Positions 27,403 through 36,914 are shown, numbered from the stretch's first letter. The stretch is DNA of 64,000 nt from Leptolyngbya sp. 'hensonii' (GCF_001939115.1 NZ_MQTZ01000011.1:113998-177997); one strand, 5' to 3'. The notes: generated from the sequence alone by a model not told the origin. Numbers and translations are program-made.

Positions 27403-27544
27403 ATCTTTCTCCGTTTCGGATCTCATCTTGGTGTCTATACTTTGGAGATTAGCCTGCAATAGTGAAAAACCAGTGAAAGCAAATGGTAGTTTCTGCTACT
27501 GTTCCAGCCTGACTGCCCTCGGAGAACTGCAGAGCAGGCACCAG

Positions 27545-27687
27545 TTAAGGATCGTGGATTTAATAACTCCGAAATTTTCAGCCCTCACCCCCAACCCCCA
27601 ACCCCTCCCCCTCTCCCGCTGGGAGAGGGGGCAGGGGGGTGAGGGCAATCAGGAGTTTATCGGTGTTATTTAATTCTCATTCCTAAG
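27545..27687. repeat. Miniature inverted-repeat element, family B, copy 2 (inverted)
   Basis: The element (27550-27682) reads GATCGTGGATTTAATAACTCCG at its left and GTTATTTAATTCTCATTC at its right, the reverse orientation of the copy at 40912-41044, to which it is nearly identical. It is flanked by TTAAG on the left and CTAAG on the right. The centre is a G+C-rich palindrome. Confidence 0.8.
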
Positions 27688-27755
27688 CTGAAAAATCATT
27701 TTGAATCGGGAGAACGGTATGCTTCTACTACCATGGATAAAGTCCGCTTCTAAGG

Positions 27756-29372
27756 TTGTCTAAATCTGTGCCTGATATTCCCTTTACTGCTGAGAAATTG
27801 CTGTTCCAGGTGGCGATGCCTAATCTGGATGCAACTCCAATTATCTTTGCCTTTCCTAACGAGTACAGTGTGGGGATTACCAGTCTGGGATATCAGGTCA
27901 TTTGGGCGATGCTGGCTCGTCGATCGGATCTCCAGGTCAGTCGATTATTCACCGATTGCCACGAACCCTTACCAGCTCAGCCTGCACTGGTGGGTTTTTC
28001 TCTATCCTGGGAACTGGATTATGTTCACGTTCTGAATCTACTGGAGCAACTGCAAATTCCCCTCTGGGCAGCAGAACGTACCGCTGTCCATCCCCTGGTC
28101 TTTGGGGGTGGTCCGGTGCTCACAGCCAATCCAGAGCCCTTTGCTGACTTTTTTGATGCCATCCTGCTGGGAGATGGGGAAAATCTGATTGGTGAGTTTA
28201 TCCATGCCGTTCAGGCGGGGCAGGGCACCGATCGCCGCACCCAACTGCAACAACTGGCCCAAGTACCAGGCGTTTATGTTCCTAGTCTGTATAAAGTCAC
28301 TTACCACAGTCCAGATGGACCGATTCAATCCATTTGTCCAGTGATCGATGTTGTACCAGCCCAGGTGGAGAAACAGACCTACCGGGGAAATGTGCTCTCA
28401 GTCTCTACCGTCGTAACCGAGAAGGCAGCCTGGGAAAATATTTATATGGTGGAAGTGGTTCGGAGTTGTCCAGAAATGTGTCGCTTCTGTCTGGCCAGTT
28501 ACCTGACCCTCCCCTTCCGCACGGCCAGTCTGGAAGAGTCTTTGATTCCAGCGATCGAGCAGGGCTTGACCGTCACCGATCGACTGGGTCTGTTGGGGGC
28601 TTCTGTGACCCAGCATCCAGAGTTCTCCGAGCTACTGGACTATCTGGATCAGCCTCAGTTTGATGCTGTGCGCCTCAGCATTGCCTCAGTTCGGACCAAT
28701 ACCCTGACGGAAAAACTGGCCCGGAGCCTCGTCCGACATGGCACTAAATCAGCCACGATCGCAGTTGAAAGTGGCTCTGAGCGACTCCGTCAGATCATCA
28801 ATAAAAAATTGCACCCTGACGAGATTCTTCGAGCAGCCATCAATGCCAAGGCCGGAGGGTTAAGCAATCTCAAGCTGTACGGCATGGTCGGTATACCGGG
28901 GGAAGATCCCAGCGATCTGGATCAGACAGTGACTCTGATCCAAGATTTGAAACGGGCAGCTCCAGGGCTACGCCTAACCCTAGGATGCAGCACTTTTGTT
29001 CCCAAAGCCCACACACCTTTTCAGTGGTTTGGCGTCAATCCCCAGGCAGAGAAACGGCTGCAGCGTCTACAAAAGCAACTTCGGCCTTTGGGGGTTGACT
29101 TTCGGCCAGAGAGCTATAACTGGTCTGTGATTCAGGCTTTACTCTCCAGGGGCGATCGGCGGATCTCCCGGCTATTGGAACGGACCCGCCACTATGGGGA
29201 TTCTTTGGGAAGTTATCGCCGTGCGGCCAAGGAACTACGGGGCCAGTTACCAGAGCTGGCATTCTATATTTACGAACCATGGCCCCAGGAACAGGTGCTG
29301 CCCTGGAGCCATTTACGAGGACCCTTATCCCAGGCCACCCTGGAAAAACATCTGGCTATAGCTATGGCTTAA
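27756..29372 (+). CDS. B12-binding-like radical SAM protein
   Basis: 538 residues from a TTG at 27756; a GTG at 27768 is an alternative, with AAGG 11 bases upstream. The first 190 residues resemble a degenerate cobalamin-binding Rossmann domain (SLGYQVIWAMLARR, GFSLSWELDYVHVLNLLEQ, VFGGGPVLTANPEPFADFFD). The radical SAM core has the cluster motif CPEMCRFC (Cys 238, 242 and 245), then TIAVESGSERLRQIINK and GMVGIPGEDPSDLDQTV. The C-terminal segment resembles the YgiQ/TIGR03960-like group. Reaction unknown; the N-terminal domain lacks the DxHxxG cobalamin motif. Monocistronic. Confidence 0.88.
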   Translation: MSKSVPDIPFTAEKLLFQVAMPNLDATPIIFAFPNEYSVGITSLGYQVIWAMLARRSDLQVSRLFTDCHEPLPAQPALVGFSLSWELDYVHVLNLLEQLQIPLWAAERTAVHPLVFGGGPVLTANPEPFADFFDAILLGDGENLIGEFIHAVQAGQGTDRRTQLQQLAQVPGVYVPSLYKVTYHSPDGPIQSICPVIDVVPAQVEKQTYRGNVLSVSTVVTEKAAWENIYMVEVVRSCPEMCRFCLASYLTLPFRTASLEESLIPAIEQGLTVTDRLGLLGASVTQHPEFSELLDYLDQPQFDAVRLSIASVRTNTLTEKLARSLVRHGTKSATIAVESGSERLRQIINKKLHPDEILRAAINAKAGGLSNLKLYGMVGIPGEDPSDLDQTVTLIQDLKRAAPGLRLTLGCSTFVPKAHTPFQWFGVNPQAEKRLQRLQKQLRPLGVDFRPESYNWSVIQALLSRGDRRISRLLERTRHYGDSLGSYRRAAKELRGQLPELAFYIYEPWPQEQVLPWSHLRGPLSQATLEKHLAIAMA

Positions 29373-29522
29373 GGCTACTACTGGTCAGTCAATGATTGAT
29401 TGACGGGGATAGTCGGTGTCATGCAGATTGGGTGGAGCATTAGCGAAACCCCCGCTTAGGGGCGCAGCCCCCAAACTCCCATGTTGCAAAATTTAGTATT
29501 TGCAACCCTAGGTTTTACTTTG

Positions 29523-29667
29523 GGTTTTGCTGAATGCAAATATGAATTACCCTCATCCCCAACCCTTCTCCCGCAGGAGAAGGGAGCTAAAACTCTTGTT
29601 CCCTCTCCTTTGGGAGAGGGCTGCATAAGGCTCAAGCACGAAAATCATACTTCTATTCAGCAACGCC
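29523..29667. repeat. Miniature inverted-repeat element, family A, copy 3, with 8-bp target duplication
   Basis: 145 bp with ends GGTTTTGCTGAAT and ATTCAGCAACGCC. The element is flanked on both sides by TTACTTTG (29515-29522 and 29668-29675), which is strong evidence of transposition into this site. The interior matches the copy at 3933-4089 except for a 12-base deletion. It sits in the 300-base gap between two convergent genes. Confidence 0.85.
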
Positions 29668-29677
29668 TTACTTTGCT

Positions 29678-30550
29678 CTACAGCAACACGCGATCGGGAT
29701 CAGGTCTGCCCGTTAGCAGGATATGTCGGGATGCAACCCATCCCCCTTGGGGTAATCTGACCCAATCCGGTTCCGTTTCGTCGATGGCTACTTTTACGAT
29801 CGTGCCTCGTTCTAAATGGCCAATCACCGAGTAGTTTGTACCAGGGCCGGAACGAATTCGTAGCCGACCACTCTGGGTGATAACCTGGGCCATCTGCCAT
29901 CTGCCTTCTGGCTGGGCGCGTCTGATTGGCGGATCTGATTCTGGCAAGGATTCGCCAAGGTCAGGGGACAAATTTTCTGGCTGTACTGGTGCAAATCCGG
30001 GTCTGCGATCGTAAGCTCCATCGAAAGATGCTGTATACCGCTCAGTTGAACGCTTTTCAATCAGAAATTCAGCACGTCCCGATAGGTTATCTCTCCCGCT
30101 CATCCCATTGCTGCAGGGTGCTGCGCCAGGGAAATCCCTCTCCCGGTTTAAAGGACAATCCTGATTGGATGGGAGATTGGAGGTTGGATGCTCAAGATTA
30201 CCCAATCCCAGGGCATGGGCTGTCTCGGAATTAATGTTGCCATCTTGGGGCAACCCCTGGACTCTCTGAAACCGCAGGACTGCTGCTTCTGTTTGGGGGC
30301 CGAAGATGCCATCAATCTCTCCTGGATTGAAGCCCAAATGAACCAGTGCCTGCTGAACTTGCCTCACGGTTGGGCTACGATCGCCATATCTCACAGTTGC
30401 TTTTGCCTGTGATAAGGGATTGAGCAAAACAGTCAGAGCCGCAGCAATCGCCCACACCCGATGCCTCTGGGAGGAAGTAGCAGGAATGTCAGGTGATAGG
30501 GATGAACTCTCATAAAGAATATGGGAGTGGATATAGGCCAGGGTTTCCAT
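29678..30550 (-). CDS. Peptidoglycan-binding and SH3 domain protein
   Basis: 290 residues, with GGAG 10 bases before the ATG. A hydrophobic segment at about 32-50 (VWAIAAALTVLLNPLSQAKA) is a late signal or anchor. A PG_binding_1 domain follows (about 55-112: DRSPTVRQVQQALVHLGFNPGEIDGIFGPQTEAAVLRFQ), then a disordered Pro/Ser-rich linker with two cysteines, and a bacterial SH3 domain at the C-terminus (about 218-282: GRLRIRSGPGTNYSVIGHLERGTIVKV). No catalytic hydrolase domain. It is likely a periplasmic wall-binding protein. The family-A element lies just beyond its stop. Confidence 0.88.
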   Translation of the reverse strand: METLAYIHSHILYESSSLSPDIPATSSQRHRVWAIAAALTVLLNPLSQAKATVRYGDRSPTVRQVQQALVHLGFNPGEIDGIFGPQTEAAVLRFQRVQGLPQDGNINSETAHALGLGNLEHPTSNLPSNQDCPLNRERDFPGAAPCSNGMSGRDNLSGRAEFLIEKRSTERYTASFDGAYDRRPGFAPVQPENLSPDLGESLPESDPPIRRAQPEGRWQMAQVITQSGRLRIRSGPGTNYSVIGHLERGTIVKVAIDETEPDWVRLPQGGWVASRHILLTGRPDPDRVLL

Positions 30551-30684
30551 CGAATGTGTTCTCCATAGAATGGATGCAAGATCAATGCAAAAAATTTACT
30601 TTTCATTTCACAGATTTTTCACAATTCATACCCTTACAGGATGATATAAATTGCAAAACAAATTGATGGAAATGAAGTTTTTAT

Positions 30685-31065
30685 TCAAAGCAACAAAAAT
30701 GATTTTGCAAGCATATTCAATGCAAACAGTAGAATGTCTGCAAAATCATAAATATTTCTGTTGTTCCTGAGTTCAACTTGTAACGCCTGCGGAAAGAGAT
30801 AACCGTCTTCCTCTGATACGAATTCCACAACTAGAGTCAAATTCCTACGATCGACTACGCGCACCGTGGTGCCCGGAGTTAAAACAGTATTTTGCCTACA
30901 GAGTGCTGGCCACAAAGAACTTTGGAATCTGATCCGTCCTGGAATACCTGGTTGGATTGTTTCGTCTACGATCGCCCTTTGCTCAAAAAAGTCACCCTGG
31001 TTCCCAGGGGAGAGGAGTGGCGAAAGATTGTCTGTCACTAGTAGGGCATGCTTAAAGCCTGTCAT
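30685..31065 (-). CDS. NfeD-like OB-fold protein
   Basis: 126 residues from the ATG at 31065, which has a perfect AGGAGG six bases upstream; a longer frame to 31152 lacks one. The segment GRIRFQSSLWPALC followed by LTPGTTVRVVDRRNLTLVVEF matches the soluble C-terminal OB-fold of NfeD-type proteins, which usually accompany a membrane protease or flotillin. Here the membrane part is missing and no stomatin or protease gene is nearby. The C-terminal tail (DILLFALNMLAKSFLLL) is hydrophobic and may be an anchor. Function uncertain. Confidence 0.7.
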   Translation of the reverse strand: MTGFKHALLVTDNLSPLLSPGNQGDFFEQRAIVDETIQPGIPGRIRFQSSLWPALCRQNTVLTPGTTVRVVDRRNLTLVVEFVSEEDGYLFPQALQVELRNNRNIYDFADILLFALNMLAKSFLLL

Positions 31066-31496
31066 GCCTGCCTCCTGTATTGATTGACCTTCAGATTGAA
31101 TCCGTCTCAACTTGCATGTCCATATCAGAACCATGAATATAAAATAGCGCATTTGTGACTAATGCCGCAAATGTGATTCATGGGTGTCACAAATATTTAA
31201 AATAGTGGTCGCTGGATGGGAACAGGGTGCAGGGCTCCACCCCTGTGCGCCCGAATTAGGCGCGCTGAACCACGAACCCTCCACCGCACCCTGCGCTCTA
31301 CCCCTGTGCGCCCGAATTAGGTGACGGCTACTAATCACCACGACTGTTGCCCTGTGCTCCAGGAAAGAAGACAGGCGCGCAGAGTGGCATTCCACTTTGG
31401 AAGGGTCTGGAGTCACTGGCTAGGCGGTGTTGAAGGGAGTGCTACTGCTCCCTGATTTTTTTGCAGCCGCTGTCTCTACAGCAAACTGTCAGTCAA
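31066..31496. other. Intergenic region with a direct repeat
   Basis: No supported gene. Two near-identical 27-base copies of GCTCCACCCCTGTGCGCCCG...TTAGG lie at 31234-31260 and 31295-31321, 61 bases apart. They are not a CRISPR (only two units) and I see no open frame through them. Confidence 0.5.
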
Positions 31497-33959
31497 TCAG
31501 GTTACCCGCTTTTCTATTTCTGCCCGAGGTAGGAGCAGGGTATCCTCAAGCTCTTGCCGGACACCCATTTCCACATAACAATGACTCCGCAGACATTCAA
31601 CCAATAATTTGTTGGCTTCATAGTACTGTTGCAACTGAGCTTGTTGGGTGTCACTAAACTGCCAGTCTCTACCTACATAGTTACGCTGTTTAATCACAAG
31701 ATGCCGGAATTGCTCAAGCCAGAGTTGGCCATTGTTCTGCCACCACCGCTTGAGTTTTCCTTGCTCCCGATCGCTCTCCGGCAGTTGTGCGCTGAGTTCT
31801 TGCAGCGATTGCTGAAATTCAGAAAGAATTTTGTATTCCTCCTTCCATATCCTTTCCCGATCGAGAGCCCGTTCGCGTTTTTCGTGAGACGTGAGGGCTC
31901 TAGGATAGTCGTATAGACTTGGAGTGAGATTGCCATCAAGATTAACGAGCCGACGATTGACCAGCTTAAGGATATTCTCAAGGGCGCGGGTGAGCGCCCG
32001 CGATCGGGTAAAGGTTGCCTGCTCCAGAGTGCAGTCTCGAGCTAGCTTGATGACACAAATGACATTGAAGTCCAATTCAAAATCAAAAATCAGGGTATGG
32101 GCCAGGTTGTTATCAATGGCACGACCCAAATCATAGGTATGAATCCGGGAGTTATCCAGGTTGATCGTAAAGACAAGGGCAAAGTAAAAAGCTCGAATGG
32201 CAGCAGGCTTATAGGACACTTCCGGAGAACGACGCTTGTAGTCATCCATTGGATAAAGGATATCAATTTTGTCGCAAATGTGACGAGATTCGTGATTAAC
32301 CCAAGTCAAAAAGTTCTGTAGGTGTTCATCCTTTGCCAATACTTGGTCAATCTGGTGTTTCATCAAGGTCAAAAGTTGACCTGCGTTCGATAGCATTTCG
32401 ATCGTCAACAAAAAGATTTCTCGCCAGCGCTGATTTGTTACATGAGGGACTAAAGCATTGGATAGGGTATCAATTGTTGAGTTGGAAACAATTCTCTTAG
32501 CTGTCAAATATTCCTGAAATGTTTGATGGGAGAAGGAGTAAATACCTTGCGCCCGCGTCACTAATAAGCCATGCTGGGCTTCAATCGACTGCAAAATTGC
32601 TTCACTATCATGTTTTAATCTTTCCGGATCATTATTAATATTAGAAAGATTGCAGATATAGTCTCTTATATGTTTTTCAAGGACTTTCTGTGGGAAGAAG
32701 TATTCATTCCGTTCGAACGTTACTAAAGCAATATGACTGAGCAGATCTTCCTTGCGATGAAGGGAGAGTTTTTTGTATGTTTGGTAGCGTTCAATATTAC
32801 GGGCGGCATCCCATTGCTTGAGCAAGACATCCAACCCCTGTTGATAAAGTTCCGACCGGTTAACAGGAAAATCTCCTGCATCTTGAAATACCAGACAGAG
32901 CAAAGTCAGTAGCAGAGGACAGGTTGCCAGCTCTTTGATCGGCTTATTCTTTCTCAGCTTTTGCATGAAAAGTTTCATTTTGGCTGGGTCTTTAACCTGA
33001 AACCACTTTTCAGAAAAGTTTTTGATTTGCAGTTCATCAAAATCAGCCACTTCAACTTCAGTAAACTGCTGGAAGTTATAGTCTGATGCGGCGATCCGGC
33101 AGGTCATAACAAAGGTACTTCTGTGAAATCGAGCCGCAAATCTGCGAATCTCCTCCAGCACCCAGTCCTGGGATGCTTCACTGACTTCGTCTAGCCCATC
33201 TAACAGAACTAGAGCCCGTCCTGCGCTTAAGATCTGTTCTGCGACTAACAGATCTTGAATCCCACAGTCCAGAAAATATTCTGTGATGTAAGTCAGGAGC
33301 GATCGTCGCCCTTCAAATGCGGCAAAATATCGGAGGGTAAGCAGGATTGGAACTTGATGTTCTTGCAACTGACCCAGGTTGCATTTCGTCGCGATCCAGT
33401 GCAGAAAAGTTGTCTTCCCGGCTCCTGGCTTGCCCCAAATCATCAGCTTGTCATAGCGCTCTAATACGGCTTCTCCCGACACCTGTTTTTCCTGAATACT
33501 GGCCAGCCCAATGCGATCGAAGTTCTCCAGATTCTGCAGCTCAGAAATCGATGCATACTTGCTTCGGGTCACTTTTTCCAGAATATTAACATTGATGTAA
33601 ATGCTCTCCAGGTTGATCGGCGTATTCATGCCCAGGACCTTGATACTGCCGCATTCCTTGTGAATACTCCCTCGTAGCCGTTCCCGCACCATCTGCACCA
33701 GACTGTCCAGATCAAAATTCTTGACTAATACAGCCGTTCCTGATTCCAGTTCGGCAACCTCTTCCCATTTGATACTGAGTTCACTGCAGATTGTCTTGAA
33801 GGTCTGCTTATCAACGGGCCGTCCTGCCAAAAAGTTGTGCAGTGTCTGACGGCTACATCCAACTCTTACTATCAGATCTTTTTGGGTTAATCCCTGGTTT
33901 TCAAAGGCTGCTCTAACCTGCTGAAGTCCTGTTACCGATGCTCTGAATGACCTTGCCAT
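31497..33959 (-). CDS. XRE-HTH NACHT NTPase
   Basis: 820 residues from the ATG at 33959 (a start at 33983 would add eight). An XRE-type HTH occupies residues 5-65 (LTQKDLIVRVGCSRQTLHNFLAGRPV). Residues 85-170 are the helical NACHT-associated region (CGSIKVLGMNTPINLESIY). The NACHT domain has Walker A GKPGAGKTT (176-184), Walker B LVLLDGLDEV (250-259) and a sensor MTCR. The winged helix follows (SFSHQTFQEYLTAKRI), then a helical C-terminal region with no WD or LRR repeats. Bacterial NACHT proteins of other types give anti-phage defence; here the HTH suggests DNA binding. It is a candidate STAND sensor, transcribed alone, 890 bases downstream of the HTH-TPR gene. Confidence 0.93.
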   Translation of the reverse strand: MARSFRASVTGLQQVRAAFENQGLTQKDLIVRVGCSRQTLHNFLAGRPVDKQTFKTICSELSIKWEEVAELESGTAVLVKNFDLDSLVQMVRERLRGSIHKECGSIKVLGMNTPINLESIYINVNILEKVTRSKYASISELQNLENFDRIGLASIQEKQVSGEAVLERYDKLMIWGKPGAGKTTFLHWIATKCNLGQLQEHQVPILLTLRYFAAFEGRRSLLTYITEYFLDCGIQDLLVAEQILSAGRALVLLDGLDEVSEASQDWVLEEIRRFAARFHRSTFVMTCRIAASDYNFQQFTEVEVADFDELQIKNFSEKWFQVKDPAKMKLFMQKLRKNKPIKELATCPLLLTLLCLVFQDAGDFPVNRSELYQQGLDVLLKQWDAARNIERYQTYKKLSLHRKEDLLSHIALVTFERNEYFFPQKVLEKHIRDYICNLSNINNDPERLKHDSEAILQSIEAQHGLLVTRAQGIYSFSHQTFQEYLTAKRIVSNSTIDTLSNALVPHVTNQRWREIFLLTIEMLSNAGQLLTLMKHQIDQVLAKDEHLQNFLTWVNHESRHICDKIDILYPMDDYKRRSPEVSYKPAAIRAFYFALVFTINLDNSRIHTYDLGRAIDNNLAHTLIFDFELDFNVICVIKLARDCTLEQATFTRSRALTRALENILKLVNRRLVNLDGNLTPSLYDYPRALTSHEKRERALDRERIWKEEYKILSEFQQSLQELSAQLPESDREQGKLKRWWQNNGQLWLEQFRHLVIKQRNYVGRDWQFSDTQQAQLQQYYEANKLLVECLRSHCYVEMGVRQELEDTLLLPRAEIEKRVT

Positions 33960-34850
33960 GCACCCACCGAAACTTTTATACAAGTCCTACTTAAGTTTTA
34001 CATAAGCCCGATCGTTGTCAGACCACAGTTTAGAATTTTTCATGGATAGTAGAAAAGTAAAGTTCAGCACATTTAGAACAAGCAAAGTTCAACAAGAGTA
34101 ACCGCTGCCATTGAAAAGTCTTCAACCCAAACTTTAATCAGGAGCTGACTTTGTCCGATTACGACTCCTAACCCACATCTCACTCTGGGCCTATCCCAGA
34201 CAAAATGAATGGGCGATCGTGCCATCCAGTCACAAGCAATGCAACGTAATTATTGGACTGAAATCCTGAGTTATTGATAGATAACTCAACCTCCAAGTAG
34301 CTCAGTGTAATTAAGTAGAAGACAGCTTCGGGGTGGAGGGGGCGATCTCCTTCTCCCTGCAGAGCTCCCCATCCCCTCCCTGTTTGGATATAGCGTTGCT
34401 ATGCCCCAATCCAGATAACTCAGTCTCAATCCATTTCGTAATCCCCATCCGTGATTTCCTGAAGCATGAATCGGCATGGAAGCGCAGTGGGGCCATCGCT
34501 TCTTTTCTACTGCAGTGACCAATTAGCCTCAACGGAGCAACTAATCATGATACGTCTTGTCCTCTGGGTAGGTCTCCTATCCAGAACCCTGGTGCCTGCC
34601 AGCTTTGATTTGACAAATTTTGACTCCAATTATGCCCTTCAGACTTACAGGTTGCAGATCGATCGAATACTGGTAAGCAGGCAGCAGTATAGCTGGATGC
34701 AAGCAGGTCCGATCGTTCCCCCTGCCGGAAAAAGTTTAAAGAAAGCGGGTCCGATCGTTCCTCCCGCTTAAATTGGGTACAGGGGTCTTCCATGCTGCTG
34801 AGCAGTATGGCAAGGCAGCCTCCTCCCTATGGATCAGAAGCACAATCCTC
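33960..34850. other. Long intergenic region upstream of the NACHT gene
   Basis: About 890 bases with no frame I can support as coding. It contains the NACHT promoter region, a C/T-rich stretch at 34325-34385, and two tandem hairpin units at 34703-34767. Short frames here lack family features. Confidence 0.4.
34703..34767. repeat. Two tandem hairpin units
   Basis: The units GCAGGTCCGATCGTTCCCCC...(34703-34735) and GCGGGTCCGATCGTTCCTCC...(34745-34767) share the loop TCCGATCGTTCC while the stems differ compensatorily: GCAGG/CCTGC in the first and GCGGG/CCCGC in the second. The compensatory change supports real structure. Function unknown. Confidence 0.55.
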
Positions 34851-35912
34851 CTATGGGGAAGACTTCAGGTGGGCATGGGCTTCCGATTGCCACAGATCCA
34901 ACTCGGGAAAGCGATAGGCCATGGAAAGATTGTCTCCAAGCTCACGACAATTTTTCCATGATGCGATCGCGGCCTGATAATTGCCTTGAGCAGTATGAAC
35001 TTTTGCCAGTAAGCAATGGGCGTCGGGCCGGTTACCGTCTAACTCAATCGCCTTGAGCAGATATTTTCCTGCTTCCAGGTAATTCCCTTTGTATAGATAT
35101 GCCCAACCAAGATTCTTGTGCAGCGCTGATCTCACAGCACGGTCTCCCAGGTGCGCTAAGCGAGGCAAAATTTGTTCTAAGCGAGGCAGAATCAGGTCAA
35201 TAGCTTGATCTTCCTCACCCTGAAGAATGTGTAACCGGGCCAGATTGTTGATCGCTGCATATACGGCATGTTCTTCATCCTCCGGGACATTGGTCTGGCT
35301 GGCCACAATTGTGTAATGCTGGCGGGCCTCTTCTTTATGACCCAGCTTTTCGTAGGCTGACCCTAAGTTGAAATGGGCACTGGGCAGTTCCGGATTAAAC
35401 TGAACCGCAAACTCCAAATAGAATGTTGCACTGCGAATGTCTCCATTCATATAGATCTGATGTCCCAGTTCATTCAGGACGTTCGCAAATTCTTTTTTCT
35501 GTTTTTGCGGAGAAGAATTTGCCAGCAATTGCTGTAACACAGTAGCAAGATCCTCCTTAGGTTGCTTCAGCACAAGCTGAATGAAACTGGCTTCGAAGAG
35601 ACCTTTATTTTCTGAATTGACTGATCTTGGCAGCAAATCAGGCTGAGATTGACTTTCATTTAAGAGTTCTGGTTTATGCTGGGCCACCAGGGTCACGATC
35701 TCAGTTCGTCTCGATCGTCGTTCTCCCGTACCGTCACCCCCCAGTTCAAAATCCTGGCCAATTCGTTCGATGTACTTCCTGACCGTAGACTCTCCTATCC
35801 CTAAAGCCTGAGCAATTTCTGCATCAGTTTCTCCTTTAAGCATCCGGAGCAACACATCCCTGCGCCGGGGGGGCAGATTCTTAAAAGCTTGCTCAAATTC
35901 TGGGCATTTCAT
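34851..35912 (-). CDS. HTH-TPR regulatory protein
   Basis: 353 residues. The first 60 residues are a LuxR/sigma-4-like HTH (LPPRRRDVLLRMLKGETDAEIAQALGIGESTVRKYIERI) followed by RRSRRTEIVTLVAQHKPELL, a module I recall at the N-terminus of cyanobacterial STAND, TPR and other signalling proteins. From about 150 to 345 there are TPR-type helix pairs (SAHFNLGSAYEKLGHKEEARQHY, LHKNLGWAYLYKGNYLEAGKYLLKAIEL, DAHCLLAKVHTAQGNYQAAIASW). It could be a DNA-binding scaffold. It is encoded upstream of the NACHT gene in the same direction, but an 890-base gap argues against a single simple operon. Confidence 0.85.
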   Translation of the reverse strand: MKCPEFEQAFKNLPPRRRDVLLRMLKGETDAEIAQALGIGESTVRKYIERIGQDFELGGDGTGERRSRRTEIVTLVAQHKPELLNESQSQPDLLPRSVNSENKGLFEASFIQLVLKQPKEDLATVLQQLLANSSPQKQKKEFANVLNELGHQIYMNGDIRSATFYLEFAVQFNPELPSAHFNLGSAYEKLGHKEEARQHYTIVASQTNVPEDEEHAVYAAINNLARLHILQGEEDQAIDLILPRLEQILPRLAHLGDRAVRSALHKNLGWAYLYKGNYLEAGKYLLKAIELDGNRPDAHCLLAKVHTAQGNYQAAIASWKNCRELGDNLSMAYRFPELDLWQSEAHAHLKSSP

Positions 35913-36239
35913 GTTCAGTCCTGAGGTTGACTTTCGATGGCTGATAATGTGCTATAGGTGTCTCTGACCTGATTGAGGGGTCCACAGGCCATGCTCCTAC
36001 AGGCCCAAGCAACTGTTGAGGAAAATTACCTCTATGATTTTGGCTGATGTTTTCTGATTTTTACACAGATGTGACTTTCCTGATTGTTCTTTACTGGATT
36101 AAGTAGGACTGTCAGGGATATACTTTTCACCATGCATCCACACTCATCCGCTCTGACCCTCAGAATTCCAAGCTCCAAGATCAAAACCCGAACGATCGTC
36201 CTTTGAAAAATCCCCTCCTGGAAGAAATGGCCCGCAGGG
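35913..36239. other. Intergenic region between methyltransferase and HTH-TPR genes
   Basis: 327 bases with no gene or RNA that I can support; presumed promoter region of the HTH-TPR gene. Confidence 0.35.
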
Positions 36240-36914
36240 TCAGGACTGGATTACCAGCATTTCATTTCCGCCTTTCTGGAGTTCATAAGCCACCTTGACC
36301 GTGGTGACGCTGTAACCCCTCTCCTCCAAAGCCCGCAGCACAAATTCCAAATGGGGCGATCGTTGCATCATCAGCGTCACCAGTGGGAAGATGCGAACTT
36401 CTCGACTCACCCGCAACATTGCCTGCACGGAATCGAGGTGAAATGCTGCGTCATAGTGATCTGAATACAAGAACAGAAAATGGGAGCATAGGGCCAGGTC
36501 AAAGCTCTGGTCAGGGAAGGGGAGTTCTGGTAAGGCAGCAACCTGATACCGACCAGCCTGTTGGCCCCGATCGTAGTCTGCGATAAAGGTCTGGATAGTT
36601 TGTATCCGGCTCTGGCGCAATGCCTCTGGGGAAGCATGATAACTCCAGACCCAATCCTCTGGGCTGGCTTTCACCTGGGCGATGATGTCATCGACAACTG
36701 CATGGAATTGCTGCAGGATTTCTGGCCCCTGAAATTGATAGATGGGGTCGATCGACGTGACATGGCCCCCCATAGTTGTGACTTCGGCATTAAAACTGGC
36801 AGGACCATCCCCAACTCCCAGAATGCGTTGCGTCAAATCGGTAGCCGAGAGATTGAACATTTTCTTGTATTCATCCAGCGATCGACCAAAAGGGACCACT
36901 TGCTCCAACTTCAT
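36240..36914 (-). CDS. SAM-dependent methyltransferase-like protein
   Basis: 224 residues from the ATG at 36914 (MKLEQVVPFG); ATG codons at 36920 and 36926 are also possible. The class I motif is LGVGDGPASFNAEVTTMGGHVTSIDPIY (glycine loop plus acidic residue at the end of strand 2), and FDLALCSHFLFLYSD is the motif IV strand. No substrate-specific domain is attached. It is a single-domain methyltransferase of unknown target, transcribed in the direction of the HTH-TPR gene. A family-B element lies just upstream. Confidence 0.8.
   Translation of the reverse strand: MKLEQVVPFGRSLDEYKKMFNLSATDLTQRILGVGDGPASFNAEVTTMGGHVTSIDPIYQFQGPEILQQFHAVVDDIIAQVKASPEDWVWSYHASPEALRQSRIQTIQTFIADYDRGQQAGRYQVAALPELPFPDQSFDLALCSHFLFLYSDHYDAAFHLDSVQAMLRVSREVRIFPLVTLMMQRSPHLEFVLRALEERGYSVTTVKVAYELQKGGNEMLVIQS

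Noticed and set aside
29481-29834. 117-codon plus-strand frame
   Set aside because: It runs through a family-A miniature element and then antisense to the SH3-domain gene.
31234-31321. Possible CRISPR because of the spaced direct repeat
   Set aside because: Only two copies of 27 bases, no further units and no cas genes in the window.
34286-34532. Overlapping short minus-strand frames in the gap before the NACHT gene
   Set aside because: They overlap each other in different frames and look like chance in a C/T-rich stretch.
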